Source: an uncultured Clostridia bacterium
GTDB taxonomy: Bacteria > Bacillota > Clostridia > TANB77 > CAG-508
Length of the DNA: 41,464 nt
Direction: 5' to 3'
NCBI GenBank assembly: GCA_947589065.1
Contig: CANPZM010000010.1
Span: 1-41,464, forward strand
In this document: positions 10,656 to 20,393 of the stretch, piece by piece
Layout of the letters: every line of letters starts with the position of its first letter
Position numbering within the stretch: the stretch's first letter is position 1
The notes under the pieces: generated by a model
What the model saw: only the letters and a program-made list of their open reading frames with translations
Told to the model about the DNA's origin: nothing
Database searches by the model: none
Made by a program: the position numbers and the translations under genes

Positions 10656-13600
10656 CTACACCCCCTTTTCTATTCTCATTTGGACTTTTGTAATAATTTT
10701 GGTTTTATTTACTATAAATAAAATTACTAATGTTGCTATTAATGTAATTATGACAATTGATATATTTATCAATGCATTACCAGTCTGAACGCCTATTATT
10801 AAATCCGCTGATGATTTGTTATTATTTTCTTTATTATCAGATTTTATATCTTTATCAGCAATTCCAAACTTATTATATGTTTGATATATTTCTGCTTGAT
10901 TATTAACAATTCCTGTATTTTCTTCTGTCATCTTCTTTGTTAATACTAATTTAACTGTTTTATTTTCGCCTTTTGGTATTATTTCATTCTCTAGTTCTGT
11001 TGTATATAAATTTCCATCAGTACCCTTATACCAATTTTTATTAAGCTCAGTGCTAAAGTCTAATCCAACAGGTAAATAATCAATGATATTTTTTGCATAC
11101 CCATCAACTTCACCTTTATTAGCTATTTCAAATGTATATTCAACAAACACAATAGCATCTCTTAAATATTTTCCATTTATATCTACTTTTGCTAGTTTTT
11201 CATTATTAAAGTCATATGCTTTTGTATTATCTCTTGTTTGTACCGTTACTTTTGAAATAGATTTTTCAATTGACAAATCAAAAGTTTTAGCTTCAATTAA
11301 ACCTATATCAATATTAGATTGGCTTCCATCTTTTACATTAATAATATCTGTTGTTGCAATATTTACATTATCTGCCATTGCTGATATAACGTCTGAATTT
11401 TCATCAGTATCAACATTATTCTTTCTATAATCTGTTAATCCATATCTTGATGCATCATAATAAAATACAGCTATATATTTTCCATTTTCTAAGTTCTTAA
11501 ATTCATATATTCCATTTTCATCTGTAATTTCTTGTGCTATAATTTGGTTATTTGCTGTATTAATTAATTTTACTTTTAATCCTGAAAATCTTTCCTCTGA
11601 TTTTTCCTTTATGCCATTGCCATTTACATCTAACCAAGCTGTTCCTTTTATCTCATATCTTGTTTTTATTTCTTCATTTTCTGAATTTATATTTAATTTT
11701 TCTATGTCTTCAACACTATTTTTACTATTAGCTAACTTAACATTATTTTCAGTTCTTTCAATTGTATTTATCAACATATTAGACTTAATATTACTATCAT
11801 TCTTAGCTGTTATTTGAGCAACGTTCTTTATTTCTTTTTCCTTTGAATTTATATCTTTAACTTTTACAGTAATATTAATATCCATTTTATTATCAGGTTC
11901 TAAATTTCCATATACTACAGCATCTTCATTCTGTGCTACTACTTTTGAAATTTCTTTACCATCAATTGTATAAACTAATTTTTTAATTTCAACATCATCT
12001 GGTAATAAATCTTTTACTACTACATCATTAGCTATAACAGAACCCTTATTTTCAACATTAAATACGTATTGTAGCTCATCTCCTACTTTTACAAATTCAT
12101 TCTTCGTATTAGTAAGCTGTTTTACTACTAAATTTGGTCTTCCTACAGTTATATCCACTTGTCCTGCTTGGTAATTTTGTCCATTTGCTTCTATTGTTGA
12201 ATATGTAGATATTGTTTGTTTATATACATTATCTTTCATATTTGCAACAACAAGTTTGCAAATAACAATACTTGTTTTTTCTGGTTCTAATTTATCTAAT
12301 TTCCAAGTAATAGTTTTTGTTTCTGGATTATAATTATTTGCAAAAGTTTTCTTTAATGTAACACCATCATTTTGATATTCTCTAATATAACTCTCACTAA
12401 AATTTAGTCCTTCTGGTAAAACTTTTGTTATTAATATATTTTCCATAGTTTTATCAGTATTATTTTTCACTTCAATTTTAGCCTCTATTGTTTCACCAAC
12501 TCTAGCTATATCTTCTTGGGTTGATATAGTTTCTTCAGAAACAATCTCTGCCTTTTCAACATGAAGTTCATTACTTTCTGCAACAAGCTCTTTGGCTAAT
12601 TCTTTTGCTGTTATTACAGCCTCTGTTTTTATTGTTACTTCTGGTATATTTGAAACATCAATTATATTTGTCTTTGTTTCTCCATTTTCATCCTTATATG
12701 TTTCTATTATGCTATATGTACCATCTGAATTTTTTGAAAATCCTTTTTGATTTGCATAATATTCTTCGATACTTGGTAATTTATTTATTTGAACATAAAA
12801 ATTAACTGTCTTCTTCTCACCAGGTTTAATTTCTTTTATTGTTTTAGTAAATTCTCTATTACTTTTCAAAGACCAACCTTTTGCCATGTCTACAGTATTA
12901 ATTGTTGAATTTACTGCTAATGTTGCTTCTTTTGGAATTGGAACAGTTATTTTTACATCTTCTGCTGTATCTGTTCCTGTATTTTCTATCTCTGTTGTAT
13001 ATTTAATTTTCTCATATTCCTTAACATTACCCTTTACATTAGTCGTTATTTGAGCTTTTATTTGAGTACCTACTCCAGTTGTTAATCCTACAAGATCTGG
13101 TGAAGATATTTCATTTATTACTGCAACTTCTTTTAAGTTTGTATATATAGTTGCAAATGAACCATATATATATGCATTATGCTCTAGGTTTGCTGGTATT
13201 TCAAATGTATAAGAATATCTTAATATTTCTCCTGGTTTCATCTCATAATTCTTTGGAATTATTAAATATGATTTTATCTCTGACAAATCTTCTGGTTTTA
13301 GAGTCCATCCATTTTCTTGGTTTTCTAAATCTAAAGTAGCTTCGCCATTGCTAGAATAGTATATTGTTGCCTCAGCTAAATTTTCGTCATTTTCTACTAT
13401 TTTACTAATCAACTTTGTATCTATTGTTGTACCTAAATCTTCATTAGTCCTTACATCTTTATTTCCTTTAAAAGGAACTCTTCCTAAGATTTTTATATCA
13501 TTACAATTATTCTGATTATTATTCATAACTAAAATGTTCATTTTAGCTTTTTTAGCAGAATCAAATATTTCTATTTTATCTGTAACTTTTCCTTGAGCTA

Positions 13601-15716
13601 CTGATACAATTGAACTTCCATTATTGTCATAATTTGATATTTCATTTACACTTACCATTCCTATTGGTGCCTTATATGAAATAGTTACTTCTGAATATGG
13701 ATTGTTATTGTCATAGCTTGTAACATTCTTGTTTGTATATGACATCGTTATTTTATCTTCTTTAATTGGAGTGTAAATATTTAATTTTATATTTGCATTG
13801 ATTATTATATTTGTTCCATTTGTTAAATAATTTGAATTATATACTTCTTGACGTCCCTCTAATTTAATATCTAATACAACTTTTCCATCTTTATCTCTAT
13901 CAATTTTAGCATCTGCTATCTTGAATGTATCTTCATTATTTGCAATAGCTATATTTGATATTTCTATATCTTCAATATAACTTGGAAAAACTACTGTAAA
14001 GTTTGGATTTTCATACAAATCAATATCTTCATTTGTATTGTTTAATTTTATTGCTAATTCCACATAATTATTTTCAGCAATTGTACTTAATGTATTATTT
14101 GATATAGATAAATCTGCTTTTGTTGTTGGTTTTATTAGTTTTATTTTTGTTTCAATATCATCAGTTTTATTTTCAATATTATTTAAAAATAAAATACCTG
14201 TTGTATATTTTATTTTTAATTCTTCAAATTTTTTTAACTGTTCAGCACTATAGTCTGAATTATTTATTTCTTTTTGGATGTTTATAATTAAGTTACCAAT
14301 TGACATTGGTTTACTTGTTTTTATATATATTTGATTTATATTTTCTTCCAAATCAATTTTGTAATTATTCTGTTCATCTAACTGTGTATCTTTATTTATT
14401 TCTTTTAGAATTTCTCCATCTTCATTTTGTATCTTTATACTTCCGTCTGTTCCTAATATTGTTTCAAAGTTCTCCTTTGATATTTTAACAGATTTATAAA
14501 ATGAATCTGAATTTGTTAAAGTTTCTTTTTTATTTATAAATTCTTCACCATTATCTTTTATTAAAATTCCTTCTACTAAATCTGTAGAAGATATGTTACT
14601 TGTTAATTGAACATTATAATTTAGAGAATATTGATTTTGCTTACTTATTTTATTTGCTATTAATTTTCCTATTTTCATCTCTGCATCAGAAACAGCATCA
14701 AAAGTAATTATTTCACCAACTTTTTTAGTTACATTGTATTCTATCTCTTTTTCTATATCTTTACTTTCATTGTTTCTGAACATAAAAATACTTCCACTTA
14801 CATTTGAATTTATTTTAAGTGGTAGTTCTATTTCATCTTCTCCTGAAAAATTATATGTTACTATATATTCTTGTGACTTAATTGTTTCACTATTATTTTC
14901 TAACCTAATGCTAATTCTATTGTTCTCTTCATCATAGCTCCATTTGTCACTTAATAATTCATCACCATTTTTTTCAGAAATAGATAAGTTTTCAATTTTA
15001 TATCCTTCTAATTGAACAGCATCAATATTTATTTTTTCTCTTTCAACATAAGAATTATAATTTGGTATTAATGTATTTAGTGAAGTCTGAACTATTATGC
15101 CTTTTCCATTTTCATTATTATACGGAATATATTTCTCAATATTTGAAGTAATATCATATTCTGTGTTTATTTTCCAAATTAATCTTAGAACAACATTTTC
15201 ATAAATTTCTTTTTCTTCTCCAAGATTATTTACATATGTACCAAATAATTGGCAATTGATTTTTTTATTTAAATTTTCAATGTCTTCTCTTTCTTTATAT
15301 GTAATTGGTAATACTAAATCTATCTTTTGCCCTTCACTTACGTTTGACAAATTTACTACATTTCCATTAACTACATTATTTTCCTGAATATTAAAAGATA
15401 ATCCATTTTCAGATTCAATTAATACTTTTCCATCTTTTAAATATCCTTCTTGCTTTACTTCTACTGCAATATGTATTGCCAACTCTTTTTCATCAACTGT
15501 TGACTCATATTCATACCCTAGTATTTCATCATTTTTTACAAAATTCACATCATAATTTATATTTTCGATAAATTGTGTTGTATTCTGTTTTCCTAACTCA
15601 TTAGTTTCTGCAAAACTTAGGGGTGATAGTAATGCGAAGCAATTTGAAAATATAAGACATATTAGTAATAAAATTACTATAATCTTCTTACTATCTCTGT
15701 TCCCTGTTATTAACAT
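10656..15716 (-). CDS. Giant secreted surface protein with DUF11 repeats and SdrD_B domain
   Basis: 1686 residues, ATG start with AAGGAGG eight bases upstream. Residues 1-36 form a classical signal peptide (hydrophobic core IIVILLLICLIFSNCF). The body is all-beta in character. Repeated DUF11-type modules are seen at about 885-930, 1072-1105, 1209-1245 and 1519-1555, each with the pattern IENTGTDTAEDVKI or ENKGSVIANDVVVKD. An SdrD_B-like domain begins near 1359 (GTAWLDVNGNGIKEKSEE, then YEFKNLENGKYIAVFYYD). The C-terminus has GVQTG at about 1642, a transmembrane helix (about 1649-1672) and a short basic tail. A good promoter lies 70 bases upstream. It is the first gene of a two-gene operon with the 1709-aa protein. 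There is no LPxTG; GVQTG resembles the NVQTG type of sortase signal. The ligand is unknown. Confidence 0.9.
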   Translation of the reverse strand: MLITGNRDSKKIIVILLLICLIFSNCFALLSPLSFAETNELGKQNTTQFIENINYDVNFVKNDEILGYEYESTVDEKELAIHIAVEVKQEGYLKDGKVLIESENGLSFNIQENNVVNGNVVNLSNVSEGQKIDLVLPITYKEREDIENLNKKINCQLFGTYVNNLGEEKEIYENVVLRLIWKINTEYDITSNIEKYIPYNNENGKGIIVQTSLNTLIPNYNSYVEREKINIDAVQLEGYKIENLSISEKNGDELLSDKWSYDEENNRISIRLENNSETIKSQEYIVTYNFSGEDEIELPLKINSNVSGSIFMFRNNESKDIEKEIEYNVTKKVGEIITFDAVSDAEMKIGKLIANKISKQNQYSLNYNVQLTSNISSTDLVEGILIKDNGEEFINKKETLTNSDSFYKSVKISKENFETILGTDGSIKIQNEDGEILKEINKDTQLDEQNNYKIDLEENINQIYIKTSKPMSIGNLIINIQKEINNSDYSAEQLKKFEELKIKYTTGILFLNNIENKTDDIETKIKLIKPTTKADLSISNNTLSTIAENNYVELAIKLNNTNEDIDLYENPNFTVVFPSYIEDIEISNIAIANNEDTFKIADAKIDRDKDGKVVLDIKLEGRQEVYNSNYLTNGTNIIINANIKLNIYTPIKEDKITMSYTNKNVTSYDNNNPYSEVTISYKAPIGMVSVNEISNYDNNGSSIVSVAQGKVTDKIEIFDSAKKAKMNILVMNNNQNNCNDIKILGRVPFKGNKDVRTNEDLGTTIDTKLISKIVENDENLAEATIYYSSNGEATLDLENQENGWTLKPEDLSEIKSYLIIPKNYEMKPGEILRYSYTFEIPANLEHNAYIYGSFATIYTNLKEVAVINEISSPDLVGLTTGVGTQIKAQITTNVKGNVKEYEKIKYTTEIENTGTDTAEDVKITVPIPKEATLAVNSTINTVDMAKGWSLKSNREFTKTIKEIKPGEKKTVNFYVQINKLPSIEEYYANQKGFSKNSDGTYSIIETYKDENGETKTNIIDVSNIPEVTIKTEAVITAKELAKELVAESNELHVEKAEIVSEETISTQEDIARVGETIEAKIEVKNNTDKTMENILITKVLPEGLNFSESYIREYQNDGVTLKKTFANNYNPETKTITWKLDKLEPEKTSIVICKLVVANMKDNVYKQTISTYSTIEANGQNYQAGQVDITVGRPNLVVKQLTNTKNEFVKVGDELQYVFNVENKGSVIANDVVVKDLLPDDVEIKKLVYTIDGKEISKVVAQNEDAVVYGNLEPDNKMDINITVKVKDINSKEKEIKNVAQITAKNDSNIKSNMLINTIERTENNVKLANSKNSVEDIEKLNINSENEEIKTRYEIKGTAWLDVNGNGIKEKSEERFSGLKVKLINTANNQIIAQEITDENGIYEFKNLENGKYIAVFYYDASRYGLTDYRKNNVDTDENSDVISAMADNVNIATTDIINVKDGSQSNIDIGLIEAKTFDLSIEKSISKVTVQTRDNTKAYDFNNEKLAKVDINGKYLRDAIVFVEYTFEIANKGEVDGYAKNIIDYLPVGLDFSTELNKNWYKGTDGNLYTTELENEIIPKGENKTVKLVLTKKMTEENTGIVNNQAEIYQTYNKFGIADKDIKSDNKENNNKSSADLIIGVQTGNALINISIVIITLIATLVILFIVNKTKIITKVQMRIEKGV

Positions 15717-15785
15717 ATAAACATCCTCCTTATTTTTTATAACTTTTAATCTTGTCTATCATTTTGATATAGTCACGCCTCTTTT

Positions 15786-15814
15786 ATTATACGATAAAAA
15801 TGGGGATTTTTCAA
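15786..15814 (-). promoter_or_regulatory. Sigma-A promoter of the surface-protein operon
   Basis: Minus strand: TTGAAA (15814-15809), 17-base spacer, perfect TATAAT (15791-15786). The predicted start is about 15779, giving a ~60-base leader before the AAGGAGG. Confidence 0.8.
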
Positions 15815-16030
15815 TCTTTTATTACAAATTTGTTACATTTTTTTTATTTTTTAATTACTTATAAATATTTTTTCTTATTTTAAGCTTATGTAAACCAAGT
15901 ATCCCATGGATTATACCGAATATGAATTATTTATATTCTATGTAATTTAATTAACATTAAGTACATTTAAATATCATCATTTATTGCCAAACTATACTAG
16001 ATTTTTTTGTGCAATGTAAGTTTTTTTATA
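15815..16030. other. Intergenic stretch without a gene
   Basis: This AT-rich sequence lies upstream of the surface operon promoter. No ORF with an SD was seen. Its last ~25 bases (GTGCAATGTAAG followed by a T-run) match the region before stem 3 in element copy E, so they look like the remnant of another element copy fused to copy B. Confidence 0.4.
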
Positions 16031-16174
16031 GAACAAAAGCGGACATTATTATCATTTTTGTTATTTATAACATTTTAAAGTCCGCGTCTTTGTTCGTCCG
16101 CGAAAAATTGCAAAAGCAATTTTTCTGTGCAATGCTTTATATTATAGGAAGTTCAGAGAACTTTCCTATAATAT
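16031..16174 (+). repeat. Three-hairpin intergenic element, copy B
   Basis: Stem 1 is GAACAAA/TTTGTTC plus GCGGAC/GTCCGC, with the asymmetric GTC bulge on the 3' side. Stem 2 is AAAAATTGC/GCAATTTTT with an AAAA loop. Stem 3 is TATATTATAGGAAGTTC with its complement. The 3' end abuts the A-run of the rsmA terminator. Confidence 0.85.
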
Positions 16175-16209
16175 AAAAAAACAAACCCCAGATTTTTCTG
16201 CGATTTGTT
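16175..16209 (-). terminator. Terminator of rsmA
   Basis: On the minus strand AACAAA and CAGA pair with TCTG and TTTGTT around an A-rich loop, followed by T7. The stem is imperfect, with a mismatch in the middle. Confidence 0.6.
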
Positions 16210-16238
16210 AATATCTTATTTTCTTATTTATAATATAA

Positions 16239-17108
16239 TTATATATTTTTGCCCTTCGCTATTAAACTATTACATATGTCATTATATTGTTCTAAAGTCA
16301 ATTTCTCTCCTCTAATTTTTTCATCAATTCCAATTTTTTCTAAACATTCTACTGCTTCTTCTCTATTTTCAAATATTTTTCCATTTACCAGAGCATTTAC
16401 CAAAGTTTTTCTTTTTTGCATAAATGCTGTTTTAATTACTTTAAAAAATAGTTCTTCATTTTCAACCTTTATTCTCGCATTTTCTAATATATCAAATTTT
16501 ACTACGGCTGACTGTACTTCTGGTTTTGGAATAAAAGATGTATTAGGAACATCTAATACAATTTTAGGTTCAGAATAATACCAAATTGTACAAGTTATAC
16601 TACTAGCTTCCTTTCCACCTGGTTTATCTGCTAATCTTTCTGCAACTTCTTTTTGTACCATTACAGTTATACTATCAATATCTAATTTTTCTTCTAATAG
16701 TTTCATAATTATTGGAGTCGTAATATAATATGGTAAATTTGCCACTACTTTAACTTTATTTATACTGTTAATTCTATTATTTTTTATTAAACTTTTTAAA
16801 TCAGTTTTCAATACATCTTGATTAATTAATTCAAAATTTTTATTTTGACTAAACCTTTTATTTAATATACCTATCATTTTTGAGTCTAACTCTATACATA
16901 CTACGCGTCCCGCTTTTTCCAATAATTTTTCTGTTAATGTTCCTAATCCAGGACCTATTTCTATTATCATATCATCTTTGCCTACGTCTGAAGCTTCTAC
17001 TATTTGATTTACAATATTTTCATCAATTAAAAAATTTTGACCCAAGTTTTTATTTGCACTAATATTGTTTTGTTTCATTATTAACTTTGTTTTATCAAAT
17101 AAGTTCAT
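16239..17108 (-). CDS. rsmA: 16S rRNA (adenine1518-N6/adenine1519-N6)-dimethyltransferase (KsgA)
   Basis: This S-adenosylmethionine-dependent enzyme dimethylates the two adjacent adenines in the 3'-terminal hairpin of 16S rRNA during small-subunit maturation. The 289 residues are the full usual length. Visible motifs are KNLGQNFLIDENI near residue 20, the SAM-binding EIGPGLGTLTEKLL at about 50, the acidic CIELDS at about 75, and the catalytic NLPYYITTPI at about 125. The start is the ATG at 17108, with AAAGGTGG upstream. The gene is divergent from the PBP gene, sharing a ~70-base intergenic region, and ends at its own terminator next to element copy B. Confidence 0.97.
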   Translation of the reverse strand: MNLFDKTKLIMKQNNISANKNLGQNFLIDENIVNQIVEASDVGKDDMIIEIGPGLGTLTEKLLEKAGRVVCIELDSKMIGILNKRFSQNKNFELINQDVLKTDLKSLIKNNRINSINKVKVVANLPYYITTPIIMKLLEEKLDIDSITVMVQKEVAERLADKPGGKEASSITCTIWYYSEPKIVLDVPNTSFIPKPEVQSAVVKFDILENARIKVENEELFFKVIKTAFMQKRKTLVNALVNGKIFENREEAVECLEKIGIDEKIRGEKLTLEQYNDICNSLIAKGKNI

Positions 17109-17127
17109 CCCTATACCACCTTTTTAT

Positions 17128-17133
17128 ATTATA
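17128..17133 (-). promoter_or_regulatory. Probable -10 box of rsmA
   Basis: A TATAAT on the minus strand lies about 20 bases before the rsmA start codon. The -35 position (TAGAAA, 17156-17151) is weak, so the call rests mainly on the -10 box. Confidence 0.4.
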
Positions 17134-17138
17134 TCATA

Positions 17139-17167
17139 TTGATTTTTACTTTTCTATATTATAAAAT
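17139..17167 (+). promoter_or_regulatory. Probable promoter of the class B PBP gene
   Basis: TTGATT (17139-17144), 17-base spacer, TAAAAT (17162-17167). The predicted start near 17174 would leave only about eight bases before the ATG at 17182. This favours initiation further downstream, after the SD at 17194-17199. Confidence 0.6.
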
Positions 17168-17181
17168 ATCTATGTAAAATA

Positions 17182-19419
17182 ATGCGTACAAAAGAGGTGA
17201 TTATCATAGCTAAAAAACGTATCCCTAGGAAGAAAAATGATTATGGTTTTAATAACAAAAGACAATTTGCCATTCGTTCTATAGCACTAATGGTTATATT
17301 TTTCTTAGTTTTTTTGGTTCTAATAGTTAGGATTGGTTATATTCAGTTCGTAAAAGGTCCAGAATATAAAGAAAGTGCATATAAACAGCAAACAAAAAGT
17401 CATGTTATTGCAAGTAAACGTGGCACAATATATGATTCTACTAATCACATTTTGGCAATAAGTTCCCCTGTTGATACAATTAGTATCAGTAAAGGTGAAG
17501 TTTTATATAAAGATAGTTCTGTAGTTCCAAATGAAGTTTTAGCACAAGGATTTTCAGAAATCTTTGATTTAAAATATGAGGAAATTTATGAAACTATCAC
17601 CACATCAAAATCTTCTAACATAACTATTGCTAAAAGAGTTGAACAAGAAAAAGTAGATAAATTAAATGCTTGGATGGAAGAAAATGATATTTCCTCTGGA
17701 ATTAATATAGATGAAGATTCTAAAAGAACGTATCCATATAATAACTTAGCTTCTAATATTATTGGTTTTTATGGTACAGATACAGGTATTGATGGAATTG
17801 AAAATTCATGGAATGATGAACTTTCTGGTACTCCAGGAAGAATTGTTACTTCAACAAATGTTAATAAGCAAGCAATTTCTGATGAAAATGAACAATATGT
17901 TCCTGCTCAAAATGGTATGGATTTATATCTTACTGTAGATGCAGAAGTACAATCAATTGCTGAAAAATATCTTGAACAAGCTATCGTTGAAAATAAAGCT
18001 AAAGGTGGATGCATTATTATCATGAGACCATCTACTGGCGATATTCTAGCCGAAGCAAGTTATCCCACATATAACTTAAATGATCCTTATACTCCAAACA
18101 CTGATGAACTTAAGAAAAAATGGGATAAAATGTCCTCTGCTGAAAAAAATACCGCACTATTCCAAATGTGGCGTAATAAGCCTATTTCAAATGGTTATGA
18201 GCCAGGTTCTACATTTAAAATTATTACATCATCAATCGCCTTAGAGGAAAATTTAGTTGAAACCGACACCAAAGGTGATTTTCATTGTAATCATACATAT
18301 GTAGTTAATGGAATTCCTATTTCATGTTGGTATCGTGGTTCACATGGTTCATTATCACTTCGTGGTGCACTTGAAAACTCATGTAACCCATCTTTCATAC
18401 AATTAGGACAACGTATTGGTAAAAAAAGATTTTATAAATATTTAGAAGGTTTTGGATTATTAGGAAAAACTAATATCAGATTACCAGGTGAAGCAAGTGG
18501 ATACTTCTATGATTATGATAAATGTAACGCACTTGAACTTGCCACAATGTCTTTCGGGCAAAGATTTACTATCACACCACTTCAACTAATTACTTCTGTT
18601 TCTGCTTGCGTCAATGGTGGTGACTTAATGCAACCACGTATAGTTAGCAAAATGGTAAATCCTGATACTGGTGTTGTTACCGAAATTGAGCCAGTTAAAG
18701 TTAGACAAGTAATCTCAAAAAATACTTCTGATAAAATAAAAGATTTAATGCATTCTGTAGTTACAGAAGGTACAGGAAAAAGTGCTACTGTTGCAGGATA
18801 CACAGTAGGTGGAAAAAGTGGTACATCTGAGCCACCTGTAGGTCATCCTGAAGAAGGATATTCTTCATCATTTGTTGCAATATCACCTGCTGAAAACCCT
18901 GAAGTTGCAGTTTTAATTGTTATAAATAAACCTGCTGGTAGTTATCATGGTGGTACAGTTTGTGCACCGGTAGCATCAAAAATTTTATCTGAAGTTTTAC
19001 CACATTTAGGTATAACATCTACAAAAACAACAAAAACTAAGGAAAAATTAACTTCAATTCCTTCTGTTACTTCTAAAACTCTATCAGAAGCAAAGAAAAC
19101 TTTGGAAAATGCGGGTTTTGAAGTTGTAATGAAATCATCAGATAGTTCTGACGGAACAGTAGTTTCTCAAACCCCTGTAGCAGGTACTTCTTTAAAAACA
19201 GGTTCAATTATCTGTCTATATACAAAGGGAGCTGAAAAGAAAAAAGTAAAAGTTCCAGATTTAAAAGGAAAAACAGCAGCACAAGCAAAAAATTCTTTGA
19301 ATGCTCTAAATTTAAATATTTCTGTTGAAGGTTCAGGCAAAATCGTGTCGCAAAGTGTAAATGCTGGTACTTCTGTAGCAGAAGGTAGTGTAATTACAGT
19401 CACTTTGAAAAAGAAATAA
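17182..19419 (+). CDS. Class B penicillin-binding protein (FtsI/PBP2B/SpoVD family) with two PASTA domains
   Basis: This peptidoglycan transpeptidase crosslinks stem peptides at division or sporulation septa. It has a basic N-terminus and one transmembrane helix (about residues 30-52). The dimerisation domain begins near 75 (SKRGTIYDSTN). The transpeptidase domain has STFK with Ser343 as nucleophile, SCN at 400-402 and KSGT at 545-548. PASTA domains follow at about 620-680 and 685-745 (VPDLKGKTAAQAK). Numbering is from the ATG at 17182, but that codon has no SD. The only good SD (AAAGAGGTG, 17191-17199) sits six bases before an ATA at 17206, exactly where an ATG would be expected. Initiation at ATA, or at the GTG overlapping the SD (17197), is therefore plausible. 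A strong terminator follows. Division versus sporulation role cannot be decided from sequence alone. Confidence 0.93.
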   Translation: MRTKEVIIIAKKRIPRKKNDYGFNNKRQFAIRSIALMVIFFLVFLVLIVRIGYIQFVKGPEYKESAYKQQTKSHVIASKRGTIYDSTNHILAISSPVDTISISKGEVLYKDSSVVPNEVLAQGFSEIFDLKYEEIYETITTSKSSNITIAKRVEQEKVDKLNAWMEENDISSGINIDEDSKRTYPYNNLASNIIGFYGTDTGIDGIENSWNDELSGTPGRIVTSTNVNKQAISDENEQYVPAQNGMDLYLTVDAEVQSIAEKYLEQAIVENKAKGGCIIIMRPSTGDILAEASYPTYNLNDPYTPNTDELKKKWDKMSSAEKNTALFQMWRNKPISNGYEPGSTFKIITSSIALEENLVETDTKGDFHCNHTYVVNGIPISCWYRGSHGSLSLRGALENSCNPSFIQLGQRIGKKRFYKYLEGFGLLGKTNIRLPGEASGYFYDYDKCNALELATMSFGQRFTITPLQLITSVSACVNGGDLMQPRIVSKMVNPDTGVVTEIEPVKVRQVISKNTSDKIKDLMHSVVTEGTGKSATVAGYTVGGKSGTSEPPVGHPEEGYSSSFVAISPAENPEVAVLIVINKPAGSYHGGTVCAPVASKILSEVLPHLGITSTKTTKTKEKLTSIPSVTSKTLSEAKKTLENAGFEVVMKSSDSSDGTVVSQTPVAGTSLKTGSIICLYTKGAEKKKVKVPDLKGKTAAQAKNSLNALNLNISVEGSGKIVSQSVNAGTSVAEGSVITVTLKKK
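17191..17208 (+). promoter_or_regulatory. SD followed by an ATA codon at the PBP start
   Basis: AAAGAGGTG is followed by ATTATC and then ATA GCT AAA. The layout is that of a normal initiation region except that the start codon reads ATA. It could be a rare-codon start that lowers expression, or a single-base sequence error. Confidence 0.5.
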
Positions 19420-19424
19420 AATTT

Positions 19425-19479
19425 TAAGATTGCACTAAATTTATTTTACAATAAATTTAGCCAATCTTAGTTTTTTCTT
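19425..19479 (+). terminator. Strong terminator after the PBP gene
   Basis: A two-tier hairpin: AAGATTG/CAATCTT enclosing CTAAATTTATT/AATAAATTTAG, then T6. The next gene starts only about 20 bases later with no promoter between, so it would depend on readthrough. Confidence 0.85.
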
Positions 19480-19500
19480 TGGGAAGGAATGATTTAATCT

Positions 19501-20088
19501 ATGGAAAATCATTGTTTGAAATGCAATAAATATACAGAAGTTAATTCTTTTGGATATTGTAAAAAATGTTATAAAAAAATATTTAAATTAAGCAAACATA
19601 CAACAGTTGAGCAAAAAAAAATTCATAAGCATCTTATAAATTTTTTTATAGTTTTTTTAGTTATATGTTCATCTATCTTAATAATTATATTTAGATATAA
19701 TATTTTAAATTTTGCTACCTCAATATTTGGTACAAATTCCGATAGTCATTTACTAGAAAATCCTGATTCTGATACAGTTATTTCATCTTATACACCTTTA
19801 GAATCCCGTATTATCGATGCTGATAACTATGTTCAAATTTTAGATGAATATTCAGCAAAATACCCTGATACAGATAATTATTATTATTTATTCTATTCAG
19901 TTTACCACTATGTAACTACTGAAGGAGCAAAATATGCACAAGAAAATCCTGATGACAAAAATGCTGCATATCAGAGTATTTTTGGTAAAAATATAAATCA
20001 ACTTATCTCTCTTGGTAAATACATGATGGAAGAAAACAAAATTACAATTGATGAATTTAAAAATACCATTTCAAATTTTAATAAATAA
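19501..20088 (+). CDS. Zinc-ribbon membrane protein of unknown function
   Basis: 195 residues; family not recognised. The N-terminus has two CxxC pairs (C5/C8 and C20/C23), a zinc-ribbon spacing. A Lys/His-rich linker follows, then one transmembrane helix at about residues 47-68 (FFIVFLVICSSILIIIF). The outer or lumenal C-terminal part (about 70-195) is acidic and Tyr-rich with predicted helices. The topology suggests a cytosolic zinc knuckle tethered to the membrane. The SD AAGGA lies 12 bases before the ATG, with an intervening ATG ATT TAA mini-ORF. The gene sits directly behind the PBP terminator and in front of the three tandem element copies. Confidence 0.75.
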   Translation: MENHCLKCNKYTEVNSFGYCKKCYKKIFKLSKHTTVEQKKIHKHLINFFIVFLVICSSILIIIFRYNILNFATSIFGTNSDSHLLENPDSDTVISSYTPLESRIIDADNYVQILDEYSAKYPDTDNYYYLFYSVYHYVTTEGAKYAQENPDDKNAAYQSIFGKNINQLISLGKYMMEENKITIDEFKNTISNFNK

Positions 20089-20101
20089 CTTTCATATTAT
20101 A

Positions 20102-20247
20102 GAACAAAAGTGGACATTTTTAACATTTTCACTATATATGACATTTTAAAGTCCGCGTCTTTGTTCGTCCGCGAAAAATTACTAAAGTAATTTTTCTGTG
20201 GAATGTAAATTTATTCTATAATAGGAAAGTAGAACTTTCCTATTATA
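20102..20247 (+). repeat. Three-hairpin element, copy C1 (tandem array)
   Basis: First of three head-to-tail copies with a period of exactly 146 bases. Stem 1 is GAACAAA/TTTGTTC and GTGGAC/GTCCGC, giving a T-G wobble on the plus strand. Stem 2 is AAAAATTACT/AGTAATTTTT. Stem 3 is TTCTATAATAGGAAAGT with its perfect complement. Confidence 0.9.
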
Positions 20248-20393
20248 GAACAAAAGCGGACATTTTTAACATTTTCACTATATATGACATTTTAAAGTCC
20301 GCGTCTTTGTTCGTCCGCGAAAAATTACTAAAGTAATTTTTCTGTGGAATGTAAATTTATTCTATAATAGGAAAGTAGAACTTTCCTATTATA
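20248..20393 (+). repeat. Three-hairpin element, copy C2 (tandem array)
   Basis: Nearly identical to C1; the visible difference is GCGGAC instead of GTGGAC in stem 1, restoring a full Watson-Crick pair. Such similarity implies a recent tandem duplication. The 3' arm of the C1 stem 3 runs straight into the GAAC that opens C2. Confidence 0.9.
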
